A stretch of 64,000 nucleotides of DNA from Triglochin maritima (Eukaryota > Streptophyta > Magnoliopsida > Alismatales > Juncaginaceae). Both the position numbers and the translations under genes were made by a program. Positions within the stretch are counted from its first letter, which is position 1. Each line of letters starts with the position of its first letter. Where the stretch lies: NCBI GenBank assembly GCA_963682175.1, contig OY821791.1:29510326-29574325 (forward strand), read 5' to 3'. Under the pieces are notes generated by a model. That model was given only the letters and a program-made list of their open reading frames with translations. It was not told where the DNA came from and made no database searches. Of this stretch, positions 11,497-22,419 are shown piece by piece.

Positions 11497-12996
11497 TGTA
11501 GGATCGTGTGGGTCGGGTTAATCTAATCGCTTTTACACTAATCCCTAACTAATCAAGCAATAAACGCAGTGGAAACAATTTAAAAGTTAGTAGGGAAAAG
11601 GACATGCAAACCACAAAGAGACGGGTCGGTTTTTATAGAGGTTCGGCACCCCCACCCGGGTCCTAGTCCTCTCTTGCAAGCTCCGCTCGACTCCGCGAGC
11701 TCCGCCTACGACTTCACTATCCGTTCCCCGTTCCGTGCCGGGAGACAACGCCTTACAACCGTCAAACTCGCGAACAACCCTCGCCGAGCTTGGAATCCTC
11801 TTCTCACAATCCGAGAAGGATCACTTCGGGCTCTCACCGAAGTCTATACACTTTTGACAAACTTTGTAACTGAGTGGGATTCACTCTCTAATTGAGCACA
11901 CTTTGAGTAGGATGAGTAATTGATCAAGTGTGTATAGTTTAGGCTTATGGAGTGTAGAAATGGGAGCTTTGAGGATTGAGGTTTCTCTCTAATGTATTGG
12001 GACAATTGGAGTTGGAGAGTTGTGTTAACAACATGTCTTGAGCCTCTATTTATAAGCTCCTAAGGTATTCTAACCGTTAGGGATAGATTTGATTGGGTTT
12101 TGTGCAAGATACACAAAGAAGAAAATCGGGCTGCAAATCTGTCCAGAACCGATCGACCGAAACTAGTAAACCGGTCGACCGTTCACTTGATTTCAAAGAG
12201 AACGGTCGAACAAATAAATATTCGGTCGGACAAACGAGCTAGAACTTAACTCTACTTAAGTTAATCGGTCGAACCAAAGTATGGGGTGGTCGACCGTTTA
12301 GGGGATTCGGTTGAGACAAAGGTGCAACGGTCGAACGAAGAATGTGTCGACCGATAGCAGGGACTTTGGTTTCTTGAAGAAATGTTCAACCGGTCGACCG
12401 AAACAAAGTCGTTGTTCGACCGGTTACCGAATGTATTTTGGGGTTAAGTTTGTTTTATACGAATACGACCGTTATAGGAATACGACAAGGAAAACGGCCA
12501 TATTAAAATCTAGGACCGGTCGACCGAAAAGGTAGAACCGGTCGACCGGTAGAGTTCGGTAAAATCACTGTGAAGAGTCTGTTATAAACAGGTCGAACGG
12601 AGAACTGGTTCGGTCGACCGGTTCACAGAGGAATTCTGGGTTTAGGTTTAAAGTGATTTCCGACTAAGGTTTGGGTCATCTAATGAAGTCCAAATCAGGT
12701 GAAATTTTGTGTGTGACTTCTCTAAGGAAGCTAGTGTGTATGTGATAAGTTTTTAGCTCTTGTATGCTCAATTTACACATGTTCCTAAGACTCAAAATAA
12801 AATCAAGATTACAAGTCTTCATATAGCTTTATTACATATCTTGACTTGATTTCCTTCCTCCATGAGTCTTGATCACCTGTAGAGGTTAGCACATGCAATA
12901 TATATGCAATGCAATATATGTGCTACTCTACATTACTTTTGATTAAGATTAGGTTTATTAAATCATCAAAACAAGGATTAAGGTCAAAAACCAACA
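11497..12996 (-). repeat. 5' LTR of the SIRE-like element (right)
   Basis: 1500 bp, paralogue of 271-1771. It ends AACCAACA at 12996, directly followed by gypsy integrase coding sequence. It holds the same palindrome cluster (12147-12622). Differences from the left copy are mostly single transitions and 1-2 nt indels. Confidence 0.93.
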
Positions 12997-15818
12997 ATCA
13001 CTCCACGAGCTGGTGAAATCCTCAGGAAAACATGATCGCCCACCTCAAACCTCAACTCTCGTCTACGCCTATCTGCGTAACTCTTCTTTCTGCTCTGAGC
13101 CATCACTAACCTCTGTCTGATCACGCCAACCTTCTCAGCATACATTCGAGAAATCTCTGGCCCAACCAGCTGCCTCTCGCCTACGTCACTCCAACATACC
13201 GGCGATCTACAAGGCCGACCGTACAAAGCCTCGTACGGTGCAACTTTCTCGTGCTGCATCAACACGCAACCCAGACCAACGCCTGAAGCGTCACTGTAGA
13301 TCACATAACATCCGCTACCACTCGGTAATGTCAAAATCGGTGCTGTACTCAGCCGCCTCTTCAGCTCCTGGAAACAGTCCTCGCACTTCTGGGACCAAAC
13401 GAAGTTGACACCCTTCTGTGTCAAAGCCGTCAGTGGGGAAGCAAGTCTGGAGAAGTCCTGAATAAACCGGCGATAATAACTTGCTAAACCCACAAAACTC
13501 CTGATATCTGACACACTGGTCGGAGCTTTCCACTGAGTCACAGCCTCAACCTTCGCTGAATCTACAGATATCCCGTGTGCTGACACCACATGTCCCAGAA
13601 AGGCTACCCGATCTAGCCAGAATGCTGCTGATCTCTCAGAATGCTAAGCACAATCTTCAGGTGCTCCCGGTGCTTCTCTCTGTCTGGTGAGTATACCAGT
13701 ATATCATCCACGAAGACAATCACGAATCTGTCAAGATACGGCTGAAAAGTCCGATTCATCAGATCCATGAACTCCGCAGGTGCATTTGTCAGCCCAAACG
13801 ACATCACCAAGAACTCGTAATATCCGTACCTCATCCTGAATGCTGTCTTCTCGACATCTGCATCCCTGATCCTCAACTGATGATAACCTGATCGCAGATC
13901 GATCTTCGAAAATACCCTCGCTGATTGCAACTGATCGAAAAGATCCTCAATCCTGGGTAAAGTACCGATTCTTCATGGTAACCTTATTCAACATTTGATA
14001 ATCAATACACATCCTCAGCGAGCCATCCCTCTTCTTCACGAAGAGCACTGGAGCTTCCCAGGGTGAAATACTGGGCCTGATCAAACCTGAATCTAGCAGA
14101 TCCTGCAACTGCTTCTTCAGCTCAGCTAACTCAGCAGGCGCCATCCTATATGGAGCCTTCGACTGCGGTGTAGTCTCTGCTACCAGATCGATACCAAACT
14201 CGATCTCTCTATGAGGCGGTAACCCGGTGATCTCATCAGAAAACACCTCAGGAAAATCCTGAACAACCTCGATATCTTCCAACTTCTTCACCTCAAGATC
14301 TGGCACCACAAGCGTCGCTAAAAACACTCTACAACCCTGGTGAATCATCTTCTGAGCCTTCACTAGCGAAACTAAAATCCGACCATCTCCACTCCTGGTC
14401 CCTCTGATCAGCAAATTAGGAAGACGTTTCCTTGAGATCAAAATCGTCTTTTCTCGGCACAAGATTCGAACATCGTACTGGGACAACCAATCCATCACAA
14501 GTATGACATCGAAGTTTACCATCAGTAACAAGACCAGGTCTGCCGGAAACTCCTGGTCTCCCGAAGCAACCGTGGTGCCGGGGAGGAAGCTCCCCACAAT
14601 GCCCACCAAACCCAAGGGTGTGCTGACTTCCAAAGTGGCAGTCAACATCACAGGGGTACGACCAAATACGCTCGCAAACTGCTCAGAGATGAACGAGTGT
14701 GTGACCCCGCAATCGAAAAGCACTCTAGCTACAAAGCCATCAACATAAAGCGTACCTTCCCCCACAACACTGACGTCTCTAGCCTCATCTGCCTGGATGG
14801 TGAAAACGCGACCAACGCTCTTCCCCTGCTGAGGTGGTGCAGCTTGTCTACTCGGTCCCGCTCCGCTAGCTGAGGAGGAACCTGGTCGTCCACTAGGTCC
14901 ACCTGACCTACTCGGGCAGGAATGAATGAAGTGACCCATCTGGCCACAACCATGGCATGCACCTGAACGTGCCCCACACCCGCGCCCCGGGTGAATTCTA
15001 CGACACTGCCTGCACTGCCCTGACTGCTGAGATCCACCACTATTAACCCGGGGCCTCTTGCCCGGATTTCCTGAAGTTGGCTCTCCAGGTCGCACACTGG
15101 CCATCGTTTGCACCTTCCTGGCCTCTACATTCTCCTAGTAGTCCTGATCCATAATCGTCGCAAACTTCACTGCATCAGCTAAAGTCTGCGGTATGCTCGT
15201 GGTCATATGAGACCGAAACTGCGACCTCAACCCTCGGATAAACTTCCGAGCTCTTTGCTCCGATGTCATATAAGTATCCGGGCAGTAACGCTCCAAGGCG
15301 TGAAACTTGCTAATGTAAGCCGCCAACGTCATCTCTCGCTGCTCGAGTGCCAGGAACTCCTCCTTTTTCCTGCCACGCGCATGCTGGGGAAAATACTGCT
15401 GGTTGAACTCCGCGAGGAATTCCTCCCAGCCCACCTCCTCACTGTCCTAAAAAACAACAACCGACATGGATCTCCACCAACTGGCTGCCTCTCCGTCCAA
15501 CACATAGGTGGCCAGATCCACCTGCCTCTCAGAAGGACATCTGATAGCCCTGAAGATCTTCTGGATCTTGAAGACCCAATCCTCAGCTGCCTCTGGCTCA
15601 CCGCTACCATCAAAAAAATGAGGGTGCTGTTGCATAAACCGATCCAGCACTGCCCCCGCCCCTGCCTGCTCAGACTGTGCAGACTGGCGCTCGAGAAACT
15701 CGCCCAGCCTACCAAGAGTCCCCTGAAGGGTCCTCCTCTCTTCCTCTCTGTCCTCCCTACCAATCTCCTCACTGGCGCCCCTATAACGTGAAGGTGGTCT
15801 CACACGTCTCGGAGGCAT
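12997..15818 (-). pseudogene. Tekay-like (gypsy chromovirus) gag-pol, deleted and interrupted
   Basis: Starts at MPPRRVRPPSRYRG (15818). Gag spans 15818-14900 with in-frame stops at 15447 and 15135 and a zinc knuckle [14 protein letters not shown]. The protease shows [12 protein letters not shown]. Reverse transcriptase follows after a frameshift near 13940, with [10 protein letters not shown] and FVDDILVYS; a second frameshift lies near 13615. RNase H begins (YVIYSDASGVGLG) but jumps from VLMQHEKVA directly to the integrase C-terminal PYEALYGRPCRSP near 13240, so the RNase H core and the whole integrase catalytic core are deleted in frame. The coding sequence stops at ISPARGV, where the SIRE-like LTR is inserted; any chromodomain would lie beyond the left edge. 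Confidence 0.9.
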
Positions 15819-15944
15819 CTACACAAGAGGACATGAAACGACAATGAATTAATGATTATGAATGATGAATGACAACTACATGCAAGACCTCTAAGGTGGT
15901 TTCATTGGACAAGCACACCGGGACCGAAAACTCTGATACCAAAT
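15819..15944 (-). other. Tekay-like leader and primer-binding site
   Basis: Short leader. Minus-strand TGGTATCAGAG at about 15931-15941 is an initiator Met-tRNA site, three bases from the LTR boundary. Confidence 0.85.
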
Positions 15945-17625
15945 TGTAACGCCCCAAAACAGCGGAAAATTTAAAACTTTAAACAGACACAAGAATAAAC
16001 ACTGGGGTCGTTACCAAACCACAAGTCTATATATATATATAAAGTGGAATACTGTATAATACAATAGTCAAGGATGATTACAACGCAAAACAAAAGATAT
16101 ACAAACACATATACAAGGGACATCATCCACCTCGAAAGATAAAAGGGCAGGATCTGGTCTGGGTGCTCCTGCCCGCAGTCACCACCACCTATTGATGCGC
16201 ACGACCTGATATGTAAACAAAAATGCCTGAGTTTCCCACAGGGAAACCCAGTATGCCAAACCCCTAAATATGAACATAACATGTATAAATGAAACATGAA
16301 ATGAAGAATGCAATAAAAGCATAACTAACTCCCGTGCACACAAGGCACTGCCGGAAAACGTCGGTCACGGTCTCAAGGGTCCTCTCACCCCAACCCCTCA
16401 ACATGTGCACACAAGGTACCACCGGAAAATATCGGCCACGGGTCTCAAGGGTCCTCTCACCCCAACCCCACAACACATGTGCACACAAGGCACCGCTCCG
16501 TAGAGCCACAACCACGATCTTCCTCTCAGGCCGGCAATGTCTGTACCGTCACCCCAAAACGGCAAGAGACTCGCTGCCCTCGAGGCAGATCCAACCCCAC
16601 ACGACACAAGCATCCATATGCAAAACAATGCCCAAATGGTTGAACAGAAGACCAGAAATGGTCGACCGAACACCACTACTATTCAGCAATAAAACCGACG
16701 TCCGACCGGTCGAACGGCAGAGGGGCCCCGTTCGACCGAAATCCATCAGTGAAATCCTATCTTGCTCAAAAGCATCAACGGTCGAACCATCCTAAAATCA
16801 CGGTCGACCGATTCCCACCAGTAAAACACACCAACAATCCGCACTACACGGTCGACCGAAACAACTCTTCGGGTTGACCGGCCATTATGTTAACTTAAGT
16901 TTCGGTCGGACAAAGTCAACGGGCGGTCGACCATTTGTATGGTCAACGCCCCCAATCGACTTATTAGAGTGCTTTCGGTCGACCGACAAAGGGGACCCGT
17001 TCGACCGAAAACACCCAGAGCATCTTCCTCTTGCATAAAATGTACCACCGGTCGACCACTCCTAAGAGTATCATCCGACCAGTGCAAGAGATTTTGCCCG
17101 AATAACACTACGCTCGGTCGACCGCGCCAACCCGTCGGTCGACCGTTCCATTGCAGAAAGGCTGCTGCAAGGTTCTCGACGAGCCTTTCGGCCTACCGTC
17201 GGCCACTCCAATCCTCGCCAAGGCTAAAAGGAGGATTAAACTAAAGCTTGGCATACCTTTAAGGCTTGAAGAAGCATTTGAAGAACCCACAAAGGTCGCT
17301 TCCACTAGCACCTCCTCTACTCCTCCGGCGAACTCCTCGCTCGCGATCACCTCCACTCCGGCACTCAACGGGGCTTCACCTCGCCTTGCCGATCGTCTAC
17401 TCCACCACGACTCCAAGGCTGGAAGAGAAAGGATTGAGAGAGAGAGAGAGAGACGCTCGGGAGAGAGGGGAAAATGAGTGAGAGAGAGAAGTGCGAGAGA
17501 GATCAAACCTTTTATACCCTTCTCCTCCACTCATTTGAGCCGTCCATCTCAATCCAACCCAACCTCCTCTAATCCTCCACCTAAAATCACAATAAACCCA
17601 ATTAACAAAGGGTTAGGATGTAACA
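15945..17625 (-). repeat. 5' LTR of the Tekay-like element
   Basis: 1681 bp with TG...CA ends (plus TGTAACGCCC to GATGTAACA), matching the style of Tekay/Del LTRs. It has a TA-rich box near 16028-16042 and a second TATA-like TATAAAAGG (minus) near 17510, so the promoter position is ambiguous. A CGGTCGACCG cluster (16657-17145) has at least five perfect copies. A (GA)n run lies at 17432-17452. The partner LTR is outside the window; the flank at 17626 starts CTGGT, the candidate target duplication. Confidence 0.88.
16657..17145. repeat. CGGTCGACCG palindrome cluster in the Tekay-like LTR
   Basis: Perfect copies near 16802, 16849, 16976, 17114 and 17135, with one-base variants (TGGTCGACCG, CGGTCGACCA, CGTTCGACCG) between. 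The motif is the same as in the unrelated SIRE-like LTR, while the surrounding sequence is different. Confidence 0.88.
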
Positions 17626-17770
17626 CTGGTTGTGGGGTAAATTGGCTTTGGTATAACTGGTGGAATCACGGTTGTGGAACACTTTGGTAGGGGAAACAGT
17701 GTTGAGTTGAGGGTGGACGACGTGGAGATCGTTGGTACTCTGGTGAACCATTGTCTTCTGAAAAGGACAT
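17626..17770 (-). pseudogene. Possible Harbinger ORF1 N-terminus, truncated
   Basis: From an ATG at 17770 the minus strand reads MSFSEDNGSPEYQRSPRRPP and continues rich in P, Q and S until the Tekay-like LTR. Low-complexity P/Q/S-rich N-termini are common in PIF/Harbinger ORF1 (Myb-like) proteins, but no Myb domain remains, so this rests mainly on position. A minus-strand TATATATA at 17836-17843 could be its promoter. Divergent arrangement with the transposase is inferred. Confidence 0.4.
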
Positions 17771-17850
17771 TTTGAGATTATGGTGGAAGAAGTAAGATCG
17801 GAATAGAGGTGAGTAGATAATTAAGGTGGTTGGGGTATATATATTCAAGT

Positions 17851-18063
17851 AGTCACGCACATACTGCAGGTCCTTGGTCCAATCGTCTCGTCTTTTGTGA
17901 GTCACGCGCTTACTGTAGGTCCTCGATGCCTGGAAAGTCCAAGCCTCGATGCAATCGTCTCGTCTTTTGTGAGTCACGCGCATACTTTAGGTCCTCGATG
18001 CTTGAGAAGTCCAAGCCTCGATACAATCGTCTTGTCTTTTGTGTAGTCACGCGCATACTGTAG
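17851..18063. repeat. Tandem repeats of about 72 bp between divergent Harbinger ORFs
   Basis: Units start with AGTCACGC at 17851 (short, 49 bp), 17900 (72 bp), 17972 (73 bp) and 18045 (partial). Each full unit has the body GGTCCTCGATGC and AATCGTCTCGTCTTTTGTG. The array lies between TATA-like boxes for the minus-strand ORF (17836) and plus-strand transposase (about 18079), so it could be a shared upstream regulatory or transposase-binding array. Confidence 0.85.
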
Positions 18064-18126
18064 TTTACTTCTCACAACTATAAATGTACTGCTCCTGGTT
18101 GGTTCTCTCTCATTCATCTACGAACA

Positions 18127-19405
18127 ATGTCTTCACCCGATAAGTCTTCTAATTCGAAGTCTTCATCATCTTCAACATCCAATGACAAAGTTTACAACCA
18201 AGTGTTAAAATGCTTAACGGAGTATGTCTCCCAAGTGGTGGACCGACGTCCTAAGAGGCGCAGAAGGCGAACTTTGAACCCAGATAGAGATAGGGAGCTT
18301 GGTTACAATCGTCTGATTGCCGATTATTTTTCTAACGACCCTGTTTATCCTGACAACATTTTCAGGAGAAGATTTAGGATGCGAAAGCATGTCTTTCTTC
18401 GCATTGTGAGTGCCATTGAGGCGTCTGATGCCTTCTTCCAGTAATCCAGACGCCACCGGTAGGATGAGCATCTCTGGCCTGCAGAAATGTACCGTGGCGA
18501 TTCGTATGCTAGCGTACGGTGTTGCGGCTGATGAGGTGAACAAATACTTAAAGCGAATCCACGGCAAGAAACGCACTTGAAAAATTCTGCGATGGTGTAA
18601 TTAACAACTTCGGCGGTGAGTACCTCCGAAGACCTAATGCAAATGACCTAGCACGACTACTTCACGTTGGTGAGCAGCGTGGATTCCAAGGCATGATGGG
18701 AAGTATCGATTGCATGCACTGGGTGTGGAAAAATTGCCTGGTTGCTTGGAGGGGCCTATATCAAGGGCGTAGTGGTAATGTCACTCTTGTCCTCGAGGCA
18801 GTGGCGTCGGCTGACTTGTGGATATGGCACTCTTTTTTGGCACACCAGGTTAATGCAATGACTTAAATGTCCTGCAACGATCTCCAATTTTTGACGACGT
18901 AATGGAAGGACGAGCTCCACCTGTGAATTTTGAGGTAAACGGTTCTCGATATAATATGTGATATTATCTTACTGATGGTATTTATCCAAAATGGACAACA
19001 TTCATTTCGTCCATCTTTTATCCACAAACACCGAAGGACAGGTTATTTGCTGAATGACAAGAAGCAGTGCACAAAGATGTAGAACGTGTATTTGGAGTCT
19101 TGCAAGAGCGGTTCGCGATAGTGAAGAAGTCATCTCTTGCATGGAGTAAGGTTGTACTTAACAAAATAATGACAGCTTGCATTGTAATGCATAATATGAT
19201 AGTGAAGGATGAACGTGATTCCTTCGGTAATTTTAGAGATTGGAACGAATATGTTGAGGATCAACCTGGAAATTTCTTGAACGACGTGATTCGGTATTCC
19301 ACTGACCATGTAGTGGATATTACCAGGTACTTGAGAAGAAGAGATCAAGTGCGTGATCGCACCACACATTTGAACCTTCAAGCTGATTTGATCGACAATA
19401 TATGA
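18127..19405 (+). pseudogene. HARBI1-like PIF/Harbinger transposase, degenerate
   Basis: The intact first ORF (105 residues) has a basic N-terminus and the family segment FRRRFRMRKHVFLRIV. Further pieces in shifted frames show GFQGMMGSIDCMHWVW (first catalytic Asp), ADLWIWHSF (second Asp) and HKDVERVFGVLQERFAI (catalytic Glu) in the final 112-residue ORF (19067-19405). At least three frameshifts and several stops separate them. It once cut and pasted the element. All three acidic catalytic residues are still readable, so decay seems recent. Confidence 0.88.
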
Positions 19406-19825
19406 CAACGCTTTGGAGGAAATGTGTCTTGATGTATTTTAAGTTTAGTATTTAAGTTTAGTATTTAATGATGTATTTTTAGTTTACTTTTTAAATTTCC
19501 AGTTAATGTACTATGTAACGTGCTTTCCTAAATTTTAATAATCGTATTTATTAATTAAATGTTAATTAAAAATGAATGAATTGTTGATATTAAATAATTA
19601 CAATAATGATTATTAATATATTTTGTTGATTGTTGAAAGAGTTTTAGAGAGAAGAATACAAATAATGACGTGGCAACAAATACTGTAGCGTGACTCGTGG
19701 ACTGGGTAATAGTTAAAGATTTTGTAGGGGGGTTGGTTTGTGCTGACGTGGTGGAGAGAGAAGCTGACGTGGCTGAGAGAGAAACCATAGCGCCCGAAAA
19801 CTGTCGGGCGTTGTTAATGATGCCC

Positions 19826-19981
19826 TAACCAGCTTAGAGAAGTTCTTAAATTTTAGTAATTAGGAGAGGAAGGGTTTGCAGGAACTCAACTTAGAAGTTA
19901 TGGAGAATCAGCATAGTTTTTTGGTGATTAATTTCTAAAAATCTTAAAATAGTTCTGAAACTAAGTTATGTGAGTTCAAAA
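19826..19981 (+). repeat. Host segment copy A, part 1
   Basis: Matches 40815-40970 (AGCTT then GAGAAGTTCTTAA and TTAGTAATTAGGA), interrupted at 19982 by a copia element. Together with 34237-34440 and 39739-40093 it forms a copy of 40815-41537. No gene is recognised in it. Confidence 0.85.
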
Positions 19982-20339
19982 TGTTATTATTACGTGACCT
20001 ATATTATTCAATTAATTAATTTCAATTAAAGTCATACATATTCATTTCTTATGTTAGTGGGTAACTATTTTGATAGAAGAAACTACCTTACACAAAATTT
20101 ATAAATAAAGAATTTTGATCCAATTGTTACCTTAGTAATTATTCCATGACCCTCTTCCTAAATTTCTCCCAAAATGATCATACATCATCAAGTCTAGGGA
20201 ATACAATTGAAGATATCAATTCAATAATGTGTTCACTACCGAATGTAAATATTTATTTCTTGTTATTTTATATGAAATTTATGAATTATGAGATTATATC
20301 TTGTGTTTCTAATGTTATTGAACACACTTATTTCTAACA
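19982..20339 (+). repeat. 5' LTR of the copia element
   Basis: 358 bp, starts TGTTATTATT and ends TTTCTAACA. It is followed by TTTGGTATAGAGCC (20340-20353), a slightly mutated initiator Met-tRNA primer site. It aligns over most of its length with 33881-34236 with many substitutions, so it is clearly older than the SIRE-like LTR pair. Confidence 0.9.
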
Positions 20340-20353
20340 TTTGGTATAGAGCC

Positions 20354-20763
20354 ACCATAAATTCATGTAGAATACATCGTACATTATTTTTGACCGTAAA
20401 TGAAAGAACTCCTAACATAACTGGTTTCTAATTTTAATATAATCATATGGCATTTTCCCCAGTTTCATGATATATTCTCCCGTTTTCTATCATGATCACT
20501 TCTGCGTTAAAGTCTATCTCTTGAAATTGTAATTTTTTATGCCACACGTGATGTTTAAATCTAGCATCCAATTTGATTTAAATGGGAAATTTATATTTCA
20601 TTTTAGTCATGGTCTTTATGAAAGTTGAAATTGGAAATGCATAATCTATAGGTTAAACCAGTAACCAACCACGTTTTGATTTTCTTTTATTCATTAATTA
20701 AATTAAAAAAAATCAAACTTCAAGTACAGATGAACATGTGCAGACTTTTTCAAGTTTATTCAA
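20354..20763 (+). other. Copia 5' leader, no gene seen
   Basis: AT-rich sequence between primer site and the first nested MULE derivative. No ORF or recognisable domain. Confidence 0.6.
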
Positions 20764-21544
20764 GAAGCTACTATTCGTCGTCGGAAAATTACTTAAATCT
20801 CCCCAACAATTACATTTTTTGCCCTTAACAATTCATTTAATACACATTTCGTCTCGTCTCTTAAAATAAGGTTTCTACCTACGTTTTCCTTAGTTTCCCG
20901 GTAAAACACCACAAAAATATCTGGCGAAGCGCCTGGATTCGGTGAAATAAGCCCAGCAAAAAGAATCGAGTCGGACGTCTAGGTAAACCCCCCCCCCCCC
21001 GTGGGGGAGGCGTCTTACCCAGACGCCACCCCCAAGGGGGGACGTTTTACCCAGACGCCTCCCCCATGGAGGGGGTGTCTGTCTAAGACACCTCACCCAA
21101 GGGGGCGTCTCGCTAAGACACCCCGTTCTAAAAAAATTAAAAAAAATTCATAAAATTATACGGTGTGTTATCTCAAATTATTTGAGGTTCTTTTGCAAGT
21201 TTTCGGTGGTAACAGGTTGGATTACAATTTTTTTTTGCAAAGGATGAAGATTCAAAAAATTCCATGAGAGTGGCGACTCCGGCGGACGCCCGCTATTTTT
21301 TTTTATTATTATTGTTTTTATTAAAAAGTGTTGGACATTTTACCAGATTCGAGTATACCGGGGCGTCCGTTGGCTCATTACTGACCTCCAAAACATTATT
21401 TTTTATGATTATGAGAGGAAGATGAAGAGAGATAGGTGATAGGAGGGTGAAATGTCGTGTTATAGGAGTAGAAATGAGAGAATGACAAGATGATAATTCA
21501 TTGTGACGATTTAAGTAGTTTTGCGGGTATGAATAGCAATCCAG
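20764..21544. mobile_element. Short non-autonomous relative of PMD-MULE 2, inverted
   Basis: 781 bp. The left end (GAAGCTACTATTCGTCGTCGG...) matches the right end of PMD-MULE 2 (33832 inward); the right end (21544 inward) matches its left end, including the segment with the start of its gene. It is therefore an internally deleted derivative in opposite orientation. Flanks TTTATTCAA and TTTATTTAT agree at 7 of 9 positions, a possible decayed 9-bp target duplication. It carries a hairpin cluster at 20984-21122. Confidence 0.8.
20984..21122. repeat. Hairpin-rich GGCGTCT/AGACGCC repeats
   Basis: Begins with a poly-C run of about 14, then alternating GGGGGAGGCGTCTTACCCAG and AGACGCC(A/T)CCCCC units, about 7 half-sites that can pair with each other. 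The equivalent place in PMD-MULE 2 (33465-33625) has the same motif. Confidence 0.85.
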
Positions 21545-22419
21545 TTTATTTATTATGTAATTGGGAATGCCGATACTTGAATTTGTGTAACTTCCCCTCT
21601 GGGAATCGTTACTGCGCCCAAAATTTCCGTTTCATTCTAATATCACGAAATTAATTAATGTTAAATTAGTCTAGGGTGGAACATGAGGTGATGTTAAAAC
21701 CCAACTCCATATGAACTTTCTGTCCGTAATTTTTTAATTAATAATCTTTTAATAAAAATTTCGAAAACTAAGAAGATTTTTTTTTGAAAAATACACTGAT
21801 CGTGGGTCCGATCCGCGATCCGTGGGACGGATCGCGCTATAAAAGCGTGATCCGTGAAGTTTGTTTTTAAATTTTTTTTTACTTAAATTCAGATTAAGTG
21901 TGTTAATCACAACTAATTTTTATTATCTTCTCGGGGTTCGCACGACACTTCTCTTCTAGTTTTTCTTCCATTCGGGGCTCGCACAACACTTATTTCCCTG
22001 CTTATCTTGGACCCAGGTAAATTTTACACAAATTTTTTACTTAAGAATATTTTAAATTAAGATTTAATTTCTTTGTTAAATTAAATGTTTTTGGAATTGT
22101 TTTGTTATTTTCTATTATATTTAATTTTAAATATTAGTTGTATTTATGTATCTGTTTATAATTAAATTAAATGTATATACATTTACAATTTGTATAACAT
22201 ACATTTACGAAATTTATTATGTAATATAAGTATTTGGAATAGTTATTTATTATTTTCTGTTAAATTAAAATTTAAATATTAGTTGTATTTATGTGTTAAA
22301 TTGTTATAGCTTTCATTATTTCTATAACATGCAATTTGTCGTGAAATGTACGAGTAAATTGTTTTTTAATTATTATAATTAATTCTGTTTTTATTTTCAT
22401 GAACAATTGTTTTGTTAAA

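Larger units (their letters stand above)
1..12996 (-). mobile_element. SIRE-like copia element, gag-only and non-autonomous, in an LTR-sharing tandem
   Basis: Seen: LTRs at 271-1771 and 11497-12996 in the same orientation, a gag-like gene (9801-11443) next to the right LTR, a SIRE-style G-rich tract next to the left LTR, and no protease, integrase or reverse transcriptase. The left LTR has a tRNA-iMet site and another gag start on its low-coordinate side (1-268), so this LTR is shared with a second unit that leaves the window. Without the nested Athila-like insertion the internal region is only about 2.3 kb, compared with 7 kb or more for autonomous SIRE elements. By eye the LTRs differ at about 25-30 of 1500 positions, so the element is fairly young. 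The right LTR abuts a gypsy integrase ORF, which marks the insertion site. Confidence 0.85.
17626..19825 (+). mobile_element. PIF/Harbinger DNA transposon, left end cut off
   Basis: Contains a degenerate HARBI1-like transposase (18127-19405) and a divergent possible ORF1 fragment at the left. The right end reads GGGCATCATTAACAACGCCC on the minus strand and is followed by TAA at 19826-19828. The paralogous host segment at 40815 has TAA at the same point with no element, which supports a 3-bp TAA target. The left end is missing because the Tekay-like LTR abuts at 17625; the rest presumably lies beyond the left edge. Confidence 0.85.

Noticed and set aside
15207..15791. Plus-strand ORF of 194 residues
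   Set aside because: Exactly antisense to Tekay-like gag, which has clear domain motifs; a GC-rich shadow.
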